Source: CBDUBU01 sp965365465 (lineage in GTDB: Bacteria; Bacteroidota; Rhodothermia; Rhodothermales; DASSAV01). Taken from it: a DNA stretch of 19,479 nt. The DNA is taken from the NCBI GenBank assembly GCA_965365465.1, contig CBDUBU010000038.1:1-19479 (forward strand), read 5' to 3'. This document shows, in pieces, positions 1 to 7,873 of the stretch (positions within the stretch are counted from its first letter, which is position 1; every line of letters begins with the position of its first letter). The notes under the pieces are model-generated. The model did not search any database. It had not been told where the DNA came from and saw nothing but the letters and a program-made list of their open reading frames with translations. The position numbers and the translations under genes were made by a program.

Positions 1-352
1 ATTGCGGCTCAACGCCTCCAACTGCACAAAAAAGAGCAACGGCCCCGTCCAGCACACGCAGCGAACGTTCTACCTCTACGGTGAAGTCTACGTGGCCCGG
101 CGTGTCAATGATGTTGATCCGATGGTCCTTCCAGAAACAGGTGGTGGCAGCGCTCGTAATCGTGATTCCACGCTCCTTTTCCTGCTCCATCCAGTCCATC
201 GTAGCGCCGCCTTCATGCACCTCACCCATCCGGTGCAGACGGCCCGTATAAAAAAGAATACGCTCGGTCGTCGTCGTCTTACCCGCATCAATATGGGCCA
301 TGATCCCAATATTGCGAGTCTGCTCGAGCGAGAATTCGTTATTGCCAGCCAT
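1..352 (-). CDS. fusA: Elongation factor G, N-terminal part (cut by left edge)
   Basis: This is the first 117 codons of EF-G, the GTPase that drives ribosomal translocation and, with RRF, ribosome recycling in the cytoplasm. The translation starts MAGNNEFSLEQTRNIGIMAH and contains the G1 P-loop AHIDAGKTTTT (about residues 19-29), the switch region with the RGITI motif, the G3 motif DTPGH, and the EF-G segment FCAVGGVEPQ at the edge. The rest of the GTPase domain and domains II-V lie off the left end. The ATG at 352 was chosen because the protein then begins at the usual EF-G N-terminus; no strong Shine-Dalgarno is visible. It lies 90 bases after rpsG, the standard str operon order, so it is probably co-transcribed with rpsL and rpsG. 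Identity is certain from the motifs. EF-G1 versus an EF-G2 paralogue cannot be proved from this part, but the operon position favours the main fusA. Confidence 0.96.
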   Translation of the reverse strand, partial: MAGNNEFSLEQTRNIGIMAHIDAGKTTTTERILFYTGRLHRMGEVHEGGATMDWMEQEKERGITITSAATTCFWKDHRINIIDTPGHVDFTVEVERSLRVLDGAVALFCAVGGVEPQ

Positions 353-442
353 AGTTTTTTATCTCGAAACAATACAGCGACTTTCGTCACATGATCTAAC
401 AGCACCCATCTTCCAGCGCTGATTTTCCTGCTGTCTGCACCT

Positions 443-910
443 TTAGAAGCGGAAATGCGAAAAAGCCTTGTTCGCTTCTGCCATACGGTGCGTGTCGTCC
501 TTCTTGCGCACAGCGCCGCCCTCGCCACGCGCTGCGCTCATCAATTCGTTAGCCAGACGCATTGCCATGCTTTTGTCGTTGCGTGCACGGGCATACTGGA
601 TCAGCCAGCGAAAGGCCAGCGCAAGGCGGCGGTCAGGCCGAACTTCAACAGGCACCTGGTAGGTGGCGCCCCCAACACGGCGACTGCGAACTTCCACCAG
701 TGGCGCCACATTGTTGACCGCCTTTTTGAACACCTCTACTCCCTGTTCATCACCGCGCTCTTCGATCACATTGAATGCACCGTATACAATGCGCTGTGCC
801 ACGCTCCGTTTGCCGCGCTGCATCACACTGCTGACGAAACGCGAAACCAACTCATCGTTGTAGAGGGGATCAGGCGATACGGCACGCCGCTCTGCTCTTT
901 TTCTACGCAT
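443..910 (-). CDS. rpsG: Small ribosomal subunit protein uS7
   Basis: Ribosomal protein S7 (155 residues, the usual length) binds the 3' major domain of 16S rRNA, nucleates assembly of the 30S head and lines the E site. The sequence is full length, from MRRKRAERRAVSPDPLYND through the conserved VNNVAPLVEVRSRRVGGATYQ and VPVEVRPDRR segments to the AANKAFSHFRF-like C-terminus (here ANKAFSHFRF). It starts at ATG 910; the upstream GGGAATAAG is only a weak ribosome-binding site. It sits between rpsL (173 bases upstream) and fusA (90 bases downstream), the conserved str operon order. In E. coli S7 represses its own operon through the rpsL-rpsG intercistronic RNA. Here that gap is long and contains a small GC hairpin (1039-1054), but homology to the E. 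coli site is not shown. The product call is certain. Confidence 0.98.
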   Translation of the reverse strand: MRRKRAERRAVSPDPLYNDELVSRFVSSVMQRGKRSVAQRIVYGAFNVIEERGDEQGVEVFKKAVNNVAPLVEVRSRRVGGATYQVPVEVRPDRRLALAFRWLIQYARARNDKSMAMRLANELMSAARGEGGAVRKKDDTHRMAEANKAFSHFRF

Positions 911-1083
911 AATTGTCTTATTCCCGGATCTCGAACGGCTGGCAGACGGCTTCAGGCGAAACCCCGGCCCAGCGCCGGATCGAGACAGAAGCGCACGGTG
1001 GCGCTCCTTATTTGAATATGAATGAAGCTTACGTTACTGCCGCAAAAGTGCGGCCTCCGGAGAGCAAAACAGAAAGCTGCTCT

Positions 1084-1458
1084 TTATTTCTTGGGCCGCT
1101 TGGCGCCATACTTGGAACGGGACTTCTTGCGGTCTGCCACACCGGCAGCATCAAGCGCCCCGCGCACAATGTGATACTTGACGCCCGGCAAATCCTTGAC
1201 GCGGCCCCCGCGCACCAGAACAATCGAGTGCTCCTGCAAGTTGTGCCCCTCGCCAGGAATGTATGCAATCACTTCAACCTGATTCGTGAGACGCACCTTG
1301 GCAACCTTGCGAAGCGCCGAGTTCGGCTTTTTAGGCGTCGTCGTGTAGACACGGGTGCATACTCCCCGGCGCTGCGGACACGAAGAAAGCGCCGGCGACT
1401 TCGTCTTCTTGACTTTGGAACTTCGCCCCTTGCGAACGAGCTGTTGAATCGTTGGCAC
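1084..1458 (-). CDS. rpsL: Small ribosomal subunit protein uS12
   Basis: Ribosomal protein S12 (124 residues) sits at the decoding centre and helps monitor codon-anticodon pairing. Hallmarks are the N-terminus MPTIQQLVRKGR, the block RVYTTTPKKPNSALRKVAKV, the block GEGHNLQEHS and the loop GGRVKDLPGVKYH, ending SKYGAKRPKK. The lysines where substitution gives streptomycin resistance in other bacteria are the usual ones here (TPKKPNS and RVKDLPG), so the sequence looks like the sensitive wild type. The aspartate of VKDLPG is the methylthiolated residue in many species. The start codon is GTG at 1458, supported by a GAGGAG ribosome-binding site five bases upstream and by the expected MPTIQQ start. 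It is the first gene of the str operon here, with about 70 bases of leader from the proposed promoter at 1537-1565. Confidence 0.98.
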   Translation of the reverse strand: MPTIQQLVRKGRSSKVKKTKSPALSSCPQRRGVCTRVYTTTPKKPNSALRKVAKVRLTNQVEVIAYIPGEGHNLQEHSIVLVRGGRVKDLPGVKYHIVRGALDAAGVADRKKSRSKYGAKRPKK

Positions 1459-1536
1459 GTTTGCTCCTCTTGTTGTAGAACGATGGCCTTAAAATAATAC
1501 GCGACCCCTATCGGGCCGTTTAGATACAGCTTTGTA

Positions 1537-1565
1537 ATATAATAGCTGGCAGGCCATTTGTTCAA
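1537..1565 (-). promoter_or_regulatory. Candidate str operon promoter
   Basis: On the minus strand, about 80 bases before rpsL, TTGAAC (1560-1565) and TTATAT (1537-1542) are separated by exactly 17 bases. The same bases can be read in the Bacteroidota style as TTG, 21 bases, TATATTAC, a partial match to TAnnTTTG. The surrounding AT-rich stretch and the lack of any gene make this the most likely start of the rpsL-rpsG-fusA transcript. Prediction from sequence only. Confidence 0.45.
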
Positions 1566-1807
1566 GATTTATCGTTAAGAAAGAGTAAAAATGTCCCCTT
1601 TACTGCCCTTACCGCCTGTTTTAATAACTAAATAAAGATATGCCTGTATATATCAATATATCTCCAGGCTTCGGCCTGCCTCGCCGGAGTTGGAAAAAGC
1701 TTTTCCCCCAGGAAACGACTTGGTAAATGGCGCCCCGCTAGACAGAGGGCCTGTAAGCTATGAAACACACAACCTGATGACAATCCCGGTAAGGAATCGG
1801 CGGCCCC

Positions 1808-1854
1808 AGCCTACCGTGTCATACTGAGCAAAGGTAGGCTCTCTGTAGGGAGCC
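1808..1854. repeat. Two overlapping, mutually exclusive inverted repeats
   Basis: AGCCTACC (1808-1815) pairs perfectly with GGTAGGCT (1833-1840) across a 17-base loop. GGCTCTC (1837-1843) pairs with GGGAGCC (1848-1854) across TGTA, with one G-T pair. The two stems share 1837-1840, so RNA could form only one at a time. The loop segment GTGTCATACTGAGCAAAG resembles, from memory, the dispersed GTCATnCTGAGCgAAG-type intergenic repeats seen in several bacterial genomes. Neither stem is followed by a T tract. Function unknown. Confidence 0.5.
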
Positions 1855-1900
1855 CGGCCGGCGCCCACGTCAATTTGCCAGACGGTTTCTAAAAACCAGG

Positions 1901-1935
1901 AAAAAGGGAGCGGCAATCTTCGCCGCTCCCTTTTT
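1901..1935 (-). terminator. Rho-independent terminator of ftsH
   Basis: The arms AAAAAGGGAGCGGC (1901-1914) and GCCGCTCCCTTTTT (1922-1935) form a perfect 14-bp stem with a 7-base loop. On the minus strand the GC-rich core is followed by a T5 run and, after four bases, another T5 run. It starts about 50 bases after the ftsH stop codon. Because the A/T ends are symmetrical it could also act on the plus strand, but no plus-strand gene precedes it. Confidence 0.88.
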
Positions 1936-1985
1936 CTGTATTGCACTTTCTTTCCAACCAGATGCCTTTTCACAGGGTGCTGGAA

Positions 1986-4106
1986 TCAGGTCCTGCCCGC
2001 CTTGCCTGATTCTTCCTTGCTTATTCCATCTCCTCCGGCTTCATCTTGCTGGTCCGGATCAACTCTTGCGCCTTCCGGGACTTCGTCGATCTCGATGACA
2101 TCCTCAACCTCCTCGTGTTTCCCATTGTAGGAAACATACTCTCCATACGGACGCTTGCCCAGCATCTCGACGAGATCCTTCGGCCCAAGAAGCTCTTTCA
2201 CCAGAAGCGCCTGCGCCATCTCCTCCAACTTGTCCCGTTTCTCTTCAAGAATCCGTCGCGCCCGTTCTCTGACATCCTCGATAATGGCCTTCACTTCCTG
2301 ATCAATCATATAAGCCGTATCGTCAGAGTATGGCTTATCAAAGACGGGACCTTCGCTGGCGCGTGTAGAAATATTGAAACTGACGTACCCGATTCGTTCG
2401 CTCATTCCATAGTCAACCACCATTGCATAACTCATCTTCGTAATGCGCTCTAGGTCATTCTGCGCCCCGGTCGAAATACGGCCAAAGATGATTTCTTCCG
2501 CTACACGTCCTCCCATCGCCATCGTCATGCGGTCTATCAGGGCTTCACGGGTGTAGAGATAACGCTCCTCGGGCAGGTACTGTGCATAGCCAAGCGCAGC
2601 CAGACCTCTCGGAACGATGGATACCTTCACAACAGGATCCGTGTTTTCCAGAAACCAGCCAACAATCGCATGTCCAGCCTCGTGATAAGCAACGATCTTT
2701 CGCTCGTCGGGAGAAATAATCTTGTTCTTCTTCTCCAATCCTCCGATGACACGGTCAATAGCGTGCTCGAAGTCCTCCATTTTGATCGATTCCCGGTCCT
2801 TTCTGGCTGCCAGCAGCGCAGCCTCGTTGCAGACGTTGGCAATCTCTGCGCCGGCAAAGCCCGGAGTCTGGCTCGCCAGTATTTCCAGATGGACATCATC
2901 GTTCAGAATCAGATTGCGCGTATGCACCTTGAAAATATCCTCACGCTCTCGCCGATCCGGCTTGTCAATGAGGATCTGCCGGTCAAAACGTCCCGGACGC
3001 AACAGCGCGGTATCGAGCACGTCTGGCCGGTTCGTAGCCGCCATGATGATGACGCCTTTATCCGTGTTGAATCCGTCCATCTCGACGAGAAGCTGGTTAA
3101 GCGTGTTCTCGCGCTCGTCATTGGAGCCAATCATCATCCCCTTTCCACGGGACCTTCCTATAGCGTCAATCTCATCGATGAAAATGATGCAGGGCGCCTT
3201 TTCTTTGGCCTGGCGGAACAGGTCGCGCACACGCGCTGCCCCTACCCCGACAAACATTTCGACAAAGTCCGACCCGGAAAGAGAGAAAAACGGCACTTCG
3301 GCCTCTCCGGCCACCGCTTTGGCAAGCAGGGTCTTGCCGGTGCCCGGCGGCCCGACCAGAAGCACCCCCTTTGGCAGCTTGCCGCCCAGTTTCGTGAACT
3401 TCTTCGGATTTCTAAGAAATTCAACAACCTCGACAACTTCTTCCTTCGCTTCGTCAAGCCCGGCCACGTCCTTGAATGTCAGCTTCTGCTCGCTCATCGA
3501 ATCGAACAGCACAGCCTTGTTCTTGCCGATGTTGAGCACCTGCGAGCCAGGGTTCATCCGGCGAATCAGGAACATCCACAGGGCCACGATGATGAGAATA
3601 GGGAAAACCCACGTCAGCAGGCCGCCAAACCAGTTTTCTTCCTGTTTTGCGCTGAAGGAAACCGTCGTCGTCGCACCTGACTCCTCTGCGCGACCATTGT
3701 AATCCCTGAGAAATTGCGTCAGATCGTGGTCATCCGGCTTGACTGTCACAAAGCGGTTGGGCGTAACTTCCGTGTTGCCGCCCAGCAGATTCTGCGGAGG
3801 CTTGGCAAGCTCTACCTTTCTTTCCTGAACCGCCTGTTCCGTGTATTCTCCATCGATACGCCTGTCGTTTACGACCACAACACTCTTGACATAGCCGTCC
3901 TCTACGTACTTGAGGAATTTGCTATACTCAATCGTGTTAGGTTCTGCCCCGCCCATGATAATGAAGAAGTGGACCAGCAGAGCCAGGAAGATCGCCAGGT
4001 AAATCCACAAGGAAAACTTGGGCCGCCGTTCTGGAAGACGGGATCCTATCTCCGGGGAATCGTCGTTTTTTCCCAGCTTTAGTTTCTTGCGCTCGTTCTG
4101 CGCCAT
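1986..4106 (-). CDS. ftsH: ATP-dependent zinc metalloprotease FtsH
   Basis: FtsH is a hexameric inner-membrane AAA+ protease that extracts and degrades misfolded membrane proteins and some short-lived cytoplasmic regulators. In the 706 residues: a basic N-terminus, first membrane helix at about 33-53, periplasmic FtsH_ext domain to about 158, second helix at about 162-181, then the AAA module with Walker A GPPGTGKT (252-259), Walker B IIFIDEID (307-314) and the second region of homology with RPGRFDRQ (370-377). The protease domain has the zinc motif HEAGH (475-479) and the third ligand in STGAQNDLE (Asp551). All catalytic residues are present. The last 60 or so residues are acidic and poorly conserved, as is common. 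The ATG at 4106 has AGGA seven bases upstream. The gene lies 141 bases after the TPR lipoprotein gene and ends in a strong terminator, so it is the last gene of its transcript. Certain. Confidence 0.98.
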   Translation of the reverse strand: MAQNERKKLKLGKNDDSPEIGSRLPERRPKFSLWIYLAIFLALLVHFFIIMGGAEPNTIEYSKFLKYVEDGYVKSVVVVNDRRIDGEYTEQAVQERKVELAKPPQNLLGGNTEVTPNRFVTVKPDDHDLTQFLRDYNGRAEESGATTTVSFSAKQEENWFGGLLTWVFPILIIVALWMFLIRRMNPGSQVLNIGKNKAVLFDSMSEQKLTFKDVAGLDEAKEEVVEVVEFLRNPKKFTKLGGKLPKGVLLVGPPGTGKTLLAKAVAGEAEVPFFSLSGSDFVEMFVGVGAARVRDLFRQAKEKAPCIIFIDEIDAIGRSRGKGMMIGSNDERENTLNQLLVEMDGFNTDKGVIIMAATNRPDVLDTALLRPGRFDRQILIDKPDRREREDIFKVHTRNLILNDDVHLEILASQTPGFAGAEIANVCNEAALLAARKDRESIKMEDFEHAIDRVIGGLEKKNKIISPDERKIVAYHEAGHAIVGWFLENTDPVVKVSIVPRGLAALGYAQYLPEERYLYTREALIDRMTMAMGGRVAEEIIFGRISTGAQNDLERITKMSYAMVVDYGMSERIGYVSFNISTRASEGPVFDKPYSDDTAYMIDQEVKAIIEDVRERARRILEEKRDKLEEMAQALLVKELLGPKDLVEMLGKRPYGEYVSYNGKHEEVEDVIEIDEVPEGARVDPDQQDEAGGDGISKEESGKAGRT

Positions 4107-4247
4107 AAGGCAATCCTAGTCTATAGAATGAGGCACGAACCGGTCAATCCATGCCAACCAATACGAAACTTGAACGCACGCTTTAATAAATCGTTGCGTT
4201 TCCACACATACCCGTTTTTTGAGATGCTTGCCAGGAAGATCGGGCGC

Positions 4248-7200
4248 TCACTCTTGCGGAAGATGCATCATCCAGACATCCTGTGGAAGCATGTTTGCAT
4301 ACTTGTCTATTGCGTCCTGCGCTTCCAACTTGCTGGAAAAATGCCCTGCAGCTACACGGTAACGCTTGCCTTCCGGTGAATCCCCTTCAAGAACCAGGAC
4401 AGGCCAGCCGAGTGCATCGAACGCCTGGGAAAAGCGATCTGCCTGAAGTTGTGCGCGGTTGCGTTCCGCTTCAGAGCCGATAATGAGCGTCCAGCCGGCC
4501 CCTTCGTTGCGCCTGCTGACCGTGCTATCAGCCTGCTCCATACCTTCCCGATCAACAGCCGAAAGGGAAACTTCCGAAGGCGCTGAGACTGAATCGGCGC
4601 TTTCTTCGGCTTGCCGCCCGCTTTCGGAAAGCACTGCGGCAACGCCTGAACTATCTACAGGTACAGACGGCGAAGCCGAAAGGCTATCTGAGACCGGGTC
4701 CCCCGACGCCGGTTGGCGGTGCATCCTTTGCTGCTGAACGGCGAAAGTGTCAGGCACAGCTTGTATCGGGCCGGTAGAATCTGGCGCTGCGGCTTCACCG
4801 GAAGCACGCGCCTCCTCCCGCTCCTGACGCCGAAGTAATTCCCGTTTACTAAGTCCCGTTTCTTCAGCAACGCCCGAAACTGTCGTCTCCTGACCTGCTT
4901 GCACGGCAACGCTATCCCCCAACGCATCGTCGGGAGCCAGCGTCAGCCCGGCAGAAGAAGTATCCATCCTTGACGGCTCCACAGCCGCCGAGTCAACAAG
5001 CGCAGCCGCAGAGGCAGCCATTGAATCCTTCAGGGCTTGCATGGCAGCGCGTTCCTCTTCCAGAACCTTTAGCACGATACGCGCCCGCCGGGCATAAGCC
5101 GACTCAGGATAAACGTCTGAAATGCTGGCGTAAAGATCCTCAAGGTTCAACCATGTGGTTTCCGGAATGGCGGCAACCGAATCCATCCTGGCGGACTCGG
5201 AAACGCTCAGGCTGTCTGTCCTCTGACGCAGTGAGTCAGCAGGCTCCACGGGCGCCTCTGCAACGAGCGCCGTGGTATCTGCTACAGCAATCACCGTATC
5301 TGCGGCAAACGCCATAGTATCTGCTACAGCAGCCAGGGAATCTGCAGGATCCTCTCGTTGAACAAGGAGCGAATCCCGCACTCCAGGCGGAACGGCAACG
5401 GAATCCTGCCTGGTTCCTGCGAGTGAATCAGAAGCGGCGAGTGGCCCTTCAACTTCCTGTGCAGCAGCAGGCTTGGCCTTCTCTCTCTTGACCAGGCCGC
5501 TCGCTTTCAGAAGCGAGTCGGGCAGCGCAAGCGGGAAAGATCCCAACAGGTCAAGGCTATCCTTTTTGGCCCAGTCCGAATAGACAGATCCGGCAGCCAG
5601 CAGCGCACGCGGAGCCGTTTCTGTTGTCGGATAGGAAGCCGCCACGCTGAGCATCTCGCGGATGGCTGTCGCGTGGCGTCCCCGTTCCCACTGCTGATAG
5701 GCGTGTGCATAAGCCTCCTCAGCCAGAGCGGTTGAATCAGGAGCCTGCTCCACAGCGACCGGCATCCCCAGCCGCTCCCGAATCCGCGACGTGAATTCCG
5801 AGCCGGGATATTCTCGCAGCATCTGTTCATAGATGCGGTTCGCTGCAAGCGTGTCCCCAAGCGACCGCTGCACTTCGGCAAGCGCATAGTACGCCCGCTG
5901 CGCTACAGGCTGATCGCCATCTTCTTCAATCACCCTGCGATACCAGATAGCCGCCGAATCGGGCCGCTGCATGGCAAGGAAAAGCGAATTTGCCATCTCG
6001 TAGCGGGCTACGGCGCGATCCGCAAGCATTCTGCTTGTGCTGAGCGAATCACGGGGCACCGCAGAAAAATCAACCACAGGCAATCCGACATCGCCCATGT
6101 TTACCGCCGCCGAAGTCGCAAAATCGCCTTGCAGGCCCTCTGCCTCTGTCTGCGCGATCGCCGATAGAGCTTCCAGGCGCCGCCAGTTCGGCGCCAGCGG
6201 ACGCTCTCCCCATCGGTTCACGAAACTGGCCCATCCGTCTTGCACACGAACCGGGTTCTTGTGGAACAGAAATCCTGAATTGGCATCCTGCTGAGATCCG
6301 GGCGAGGAGCCTGGACCAGTGTTGCGCTGCGCCAGATCTTCTACGCCTTGAAAACCCTGCTCTGCCTGCCGCCGGCTCTGTTCGCGCCGTTGCGCCTCCA
6401 TTTCCCGGCCCCGTTGAACGCGGATCTCATGAATGGTCTCTTTGAACGCCTCGTCGTCCAGACTGCCCAGTTGCAGCAGCGAATCCATCAGGCTGACGTT
6501 TTCCCAGATCGTGGAAAAACTCCTGAACACCTGCGCTTGCTGCGAGCCGTCCGTGATTGCAGCCTTCGTGAAGTTCACAGCCGAGATTCCGGATGATGAT
6601 GCTCCCCTCGCTGCTATTCCGGCGCTTCCCACCTGTGGAAGCGCCGTCGCTGCCGTATCGAAATGCGCAGATGCCAGCAGAAAATCCTGGTACTCATCCC
6701 GAAAAAGTTCACCGAGCGCATAGTGAATACGGCCTCGGATGTTGGAAATGTTCAGATCCGTATTCCGGCCGTAGAGCAAATCATCATATGCTTCCAGTGC
6801 ATCGTCCGCGCGTCCCTGTGCATGATAGACCCGGCCTCGCAAGAACATGAGCTCCGCCCGGTTGCCATAGTTCTTATCGTCGCGTTCCATGCGCCGGAGC
6901 ATCCGAAGAGCGCGTTCCGCATCTCCGTACAGTCCTTCCTCCCGGATAGCGCTTACCTGAGCAGCGTAAGACAGATCATACAGGGGCCGGTATCGTTGCA
7001 CCCGTTCGAAAGCCGCTATCGACTCCCGATGCTTCCCCATGGTCTCATATACCTGTCCCAGCAGAAACTGCGCCCGAGCGCCCAGATCCCCTCCCACGCG
7101 CTCAAGCCCCTGCTCAAGCTGCGCTGCCGCTTCTTCCCACTCGCTTCGCTTGACATACAGTTCACCCAGCGCCAGTCGCAGCATGGATTCCCAATGCGAG

Positions 7201-7706
7201 GATAGCCCTTCGCGGTTCAGACTCTCCTGAAGGTGTGAAGCCGCCGCCTCATACGCTCCCGAAGCAATCAGCGACCGCGCGAGCCAGAACTGCGCCTCAT
7301 TTTGCAGTTTCCCTCCTAACCCTATCACCTCCCTGAATTTCTGCTCCGCTCCCACATAGTTCTGCTGATAGAAATAGGATTTCCCAATCAACAGAAGCGC
7401 ATCATCAACCCACTTTGAATTCGAATGCCCACGCAGCACATCCGCGCTTTTTGTGATGGCATCTTCAAACCCCTTGACGTTCGAGGCCCGATCCGGCTCT
7501 GTGAAAAGAGCCATGTACAGGTCCCGGTTGACGGCTGCATCCTTCTTCTCTATCGTCTTGAGACCTTCCTTGAAAGACTTTTCCGCATTGAAGAAAGTAT
7601 TGTAGTAGGCCGTGAAGTTGTTGACGCGGCGACCAACAAAAGAGCTGGAGCTACACCCGGCGTACAACAGAGGCAATAAGAGTAAAATCAGACCCCGGCG
7701 CATCAT
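4248..7706 (-). CDS. SprE/PorW-like TPR lipoprotein with C-terminal SPOR domain
   Basis: A predicted outer-membrane lipoprotein of 1152 residues: signal peptide with lipobox LYAGC (Cys18), then an N-terminus (NNFTAYYNTFFNAEKSF, followed by a segment with SKWVDDALLLIGKSYF) closely resembling the SprE/PorW family, which works with the PorLM motor in type IX secretion and gliding in Bacteroidota. TPR-like helices run over about 95-350 and again over about 590-730. Residues about 745-1060 are low complexity, rich in Ala, Asp, Ser and Val with repeated DSLA/ADT motifs, likely a disordered linker. The last 83 residues (from AGWTLIIGSEAERNRAQ) look like a SPOR domain, which binds denuded peptidoglycan. 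That would tether the protein to the cell wall, a combination I do not recall for SprE/PorW. The start is one of two adjacent ATGs (7706 or 7703). It could instead be a general TPR lipoprotein unrelated to secretion. The domain calls are firm; the T9SS role is inferred. Confidence 0.72.
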   Translation of the reverse strand: MMRRGLILLLLPLLYAGCSSSSFVGRRVNNFTAYYNTFFNAEKSFKEGLKTIEKKDAAVNRDLYMALFTEPDRASNVKGFEDAITKSADVLRGHSNSKWVDDALLLIGKSYFYQQNYVGAEQKFREVIGLGGKLQNEAQFWLARSLIASGAYEAAASHLQESLNREGLSSHWESMLRLALGELYVKRSEWEEAAAQLEQGLERVGGDLGARAQFLLGQVYETMGKHRESIAAFERVQRYRPLYDLSYAAQVSAIREEGLYGDAERALRMLRRMERDDKNYGNRAELMFLRGRVYHAQGRADDALEAYDDLLYGRNTDLNISNIRGRIHYALGELFRDEYQDFLLASAHFDTAATALPQVGSAGIAARGASSSGISAVNFTKAAITDGSQQAQVFRSFSTIWENVSLMDSLLQLGSLDDEAFKETIHEIRVQRGREMEAQRREQSRRQAEQGFQGVEDLAQRNTGPGSSPGSQQDANSGFLFHKNPVRVQDGWASFVNRWGERPLAPNWRRLEALSAIAQTEAEGLQGDFATSAAVNMGDVGLPVVDFSAVPRDSLSTSRMLADRAVARYEMANSLFLAMQRPDSAAIWYRRVIEEDGDQPVAQRAYYALAEVQRSLGDTLAANRIYEQMLREYPGSEFTSRIRERLGMPVAVEQAPDSTALAEEAYAHAYQQWERGRHATAIREMLSVAASYPTTETAPRALLAAGSVYSDWAKKDSLDLLGSFPLALPDSLLKASGLVKREKAKPAAAQEVEGPLAASDSLAGTRQDSVAVPPGVRDSLLVQREDPADSLAAVADTMAFAADTVIAVADTTALVAEAPVEPADSLRQRTDSLSVSESARMDSVAAIPETTWLNLEDLYASISDVYPESAYARRARIVLKVLEEERAAMQALKDSMAASAAALVDSAAVEPSRMDTSSAGLTLAPDDALGDSVAVQAGQETTVSGVAEETGLSKRELLRRQEREEARASGEAAAPDSTGPIQAVPDTFAVQQQRMHRQPASGDPVSDSLSASPSVPVDSSGVAAVLSESGRQAEESADSVSAPSEVSLSAVDREGMEQADSTVSRRNEGAGWTLIIGSEAERNRAQLQADRFSQAFDALGWPVLVLEGDSPEGKRYRVAAGHFSSKLEAQDAIDKYANMLPQDVWMMHLPQE
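5275..5331 (-). repeat. In-frame 42-base micro-duplication in linker
   Basis: The 15-mer GTATCTGCTACAGCA (plus-strand reading) occurs at 5275-5289 and again at 5317-5331, exactly 42 bases (14 codons) apart, with a diverged partial copy between. It encodes the alternating AVADT / AADTV pattern of the lipoprotein linker, which suggests the linker grew by slippage or tandem duplication. Confidence 0.7.
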
Positions 7707-7798
7707 AGAACGTCGAACAGATAGTCGAAAGGGGATGGCTACGAAACCTGCCCGGGTAGGGCGGCAATCCTGTCTGCCGGAAAACCTGAACAGATTTT

Positions 7799-7817
7799 CA
7801 TTGAAGTTTGTTCAATG
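7799..7817. repeat. Perfect inverted repeat at the lipoprotein promoter
   Basis: CATTGAA (7799-7805) and TTCAATG (7811-7817) form a perfect 7-bp inverted repeat with a 5-base spacer. One arm overlaps the proposed -7 element of the lipoprotein gene (7813-7820), where a repressor would sit. No T tract follows on either strand, so a terminator is unlikely. Confidence 0.5.
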
Positions 7818-7842
7818 GTATCACTTCATCATGCGCATTCAA
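7813..7842 (-). promoter_or_regulatory. Candidate Bacteroidota-type promoter of TPR lipoprotein gene
   Basis: On the minus strand TTG (7840-7842), a 19-base spacer and TACCATTG (7813-7820) match the TTG-N19-21-TAnnTTTG consensus at all but one position. The gene starts about 107 bases downstream, so the leader would be long. It lies just after the pyk stop codon (7874). Confidence 0.4.
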
Positions 7843-7873
7843 CCGTTCGCTGTTCCACGCTTTCTTTCACGCT

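Larger units (their letters stand above)
1459..1985. other. Non-coding gap between ftsH and rpsL
   Basis: This 527-base stretch has no convincing gene. The rpsL side (about 1480-1665) is much more AT-rich than the flanking genes and holds the str promoter candidate. From 1641 to 1661 there are alternating TA tracts. A small hairpin with a C(TTCG)G loop lies at 1665-1678 (stem CAGGC/GCCTG), and an imperfect palindrome GGAAAA...TTTTCC at 1692-1706. The ftsH side holds two overlapping inverted repeats (1808-1854) and the ftsH terminator (1901-1935). A 71-codon reading frame through 1758-1973 has no recognisable protein features and includes the terminator, so it was not called. Confidence 0.7.

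Noticed and set aside
1758..1973. 71-codon minus-strand reading frame after ftsH
   Set aside because: It contains the ftsH terminator and the inverted repeats, has no protein-like motifs and no good ribosome-binding site.
2670..3702. Long plus-strand frames (over 320 codons) antisense to ftsH
   Set aside because: They lie wholly within ftsH on the other strand and follow from its codon composition; no family resemblance.
4120..4147. TTGACC, 16 bases, TATAGA upstream of ftsH as a promoter
   Set aside because: Good sigma-70-like match, but transcription would begin near 4113 and leave out the AGGA ribosome-binding site at 4114-4117. Possible only if ftsH is leaderless or nearly so, so not called.
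7763..7780. CGGCA/TGCCG hairpin after pyk as a terminator
   Set aside because: Only five pairs and no T tract on the minus strand after the stem.
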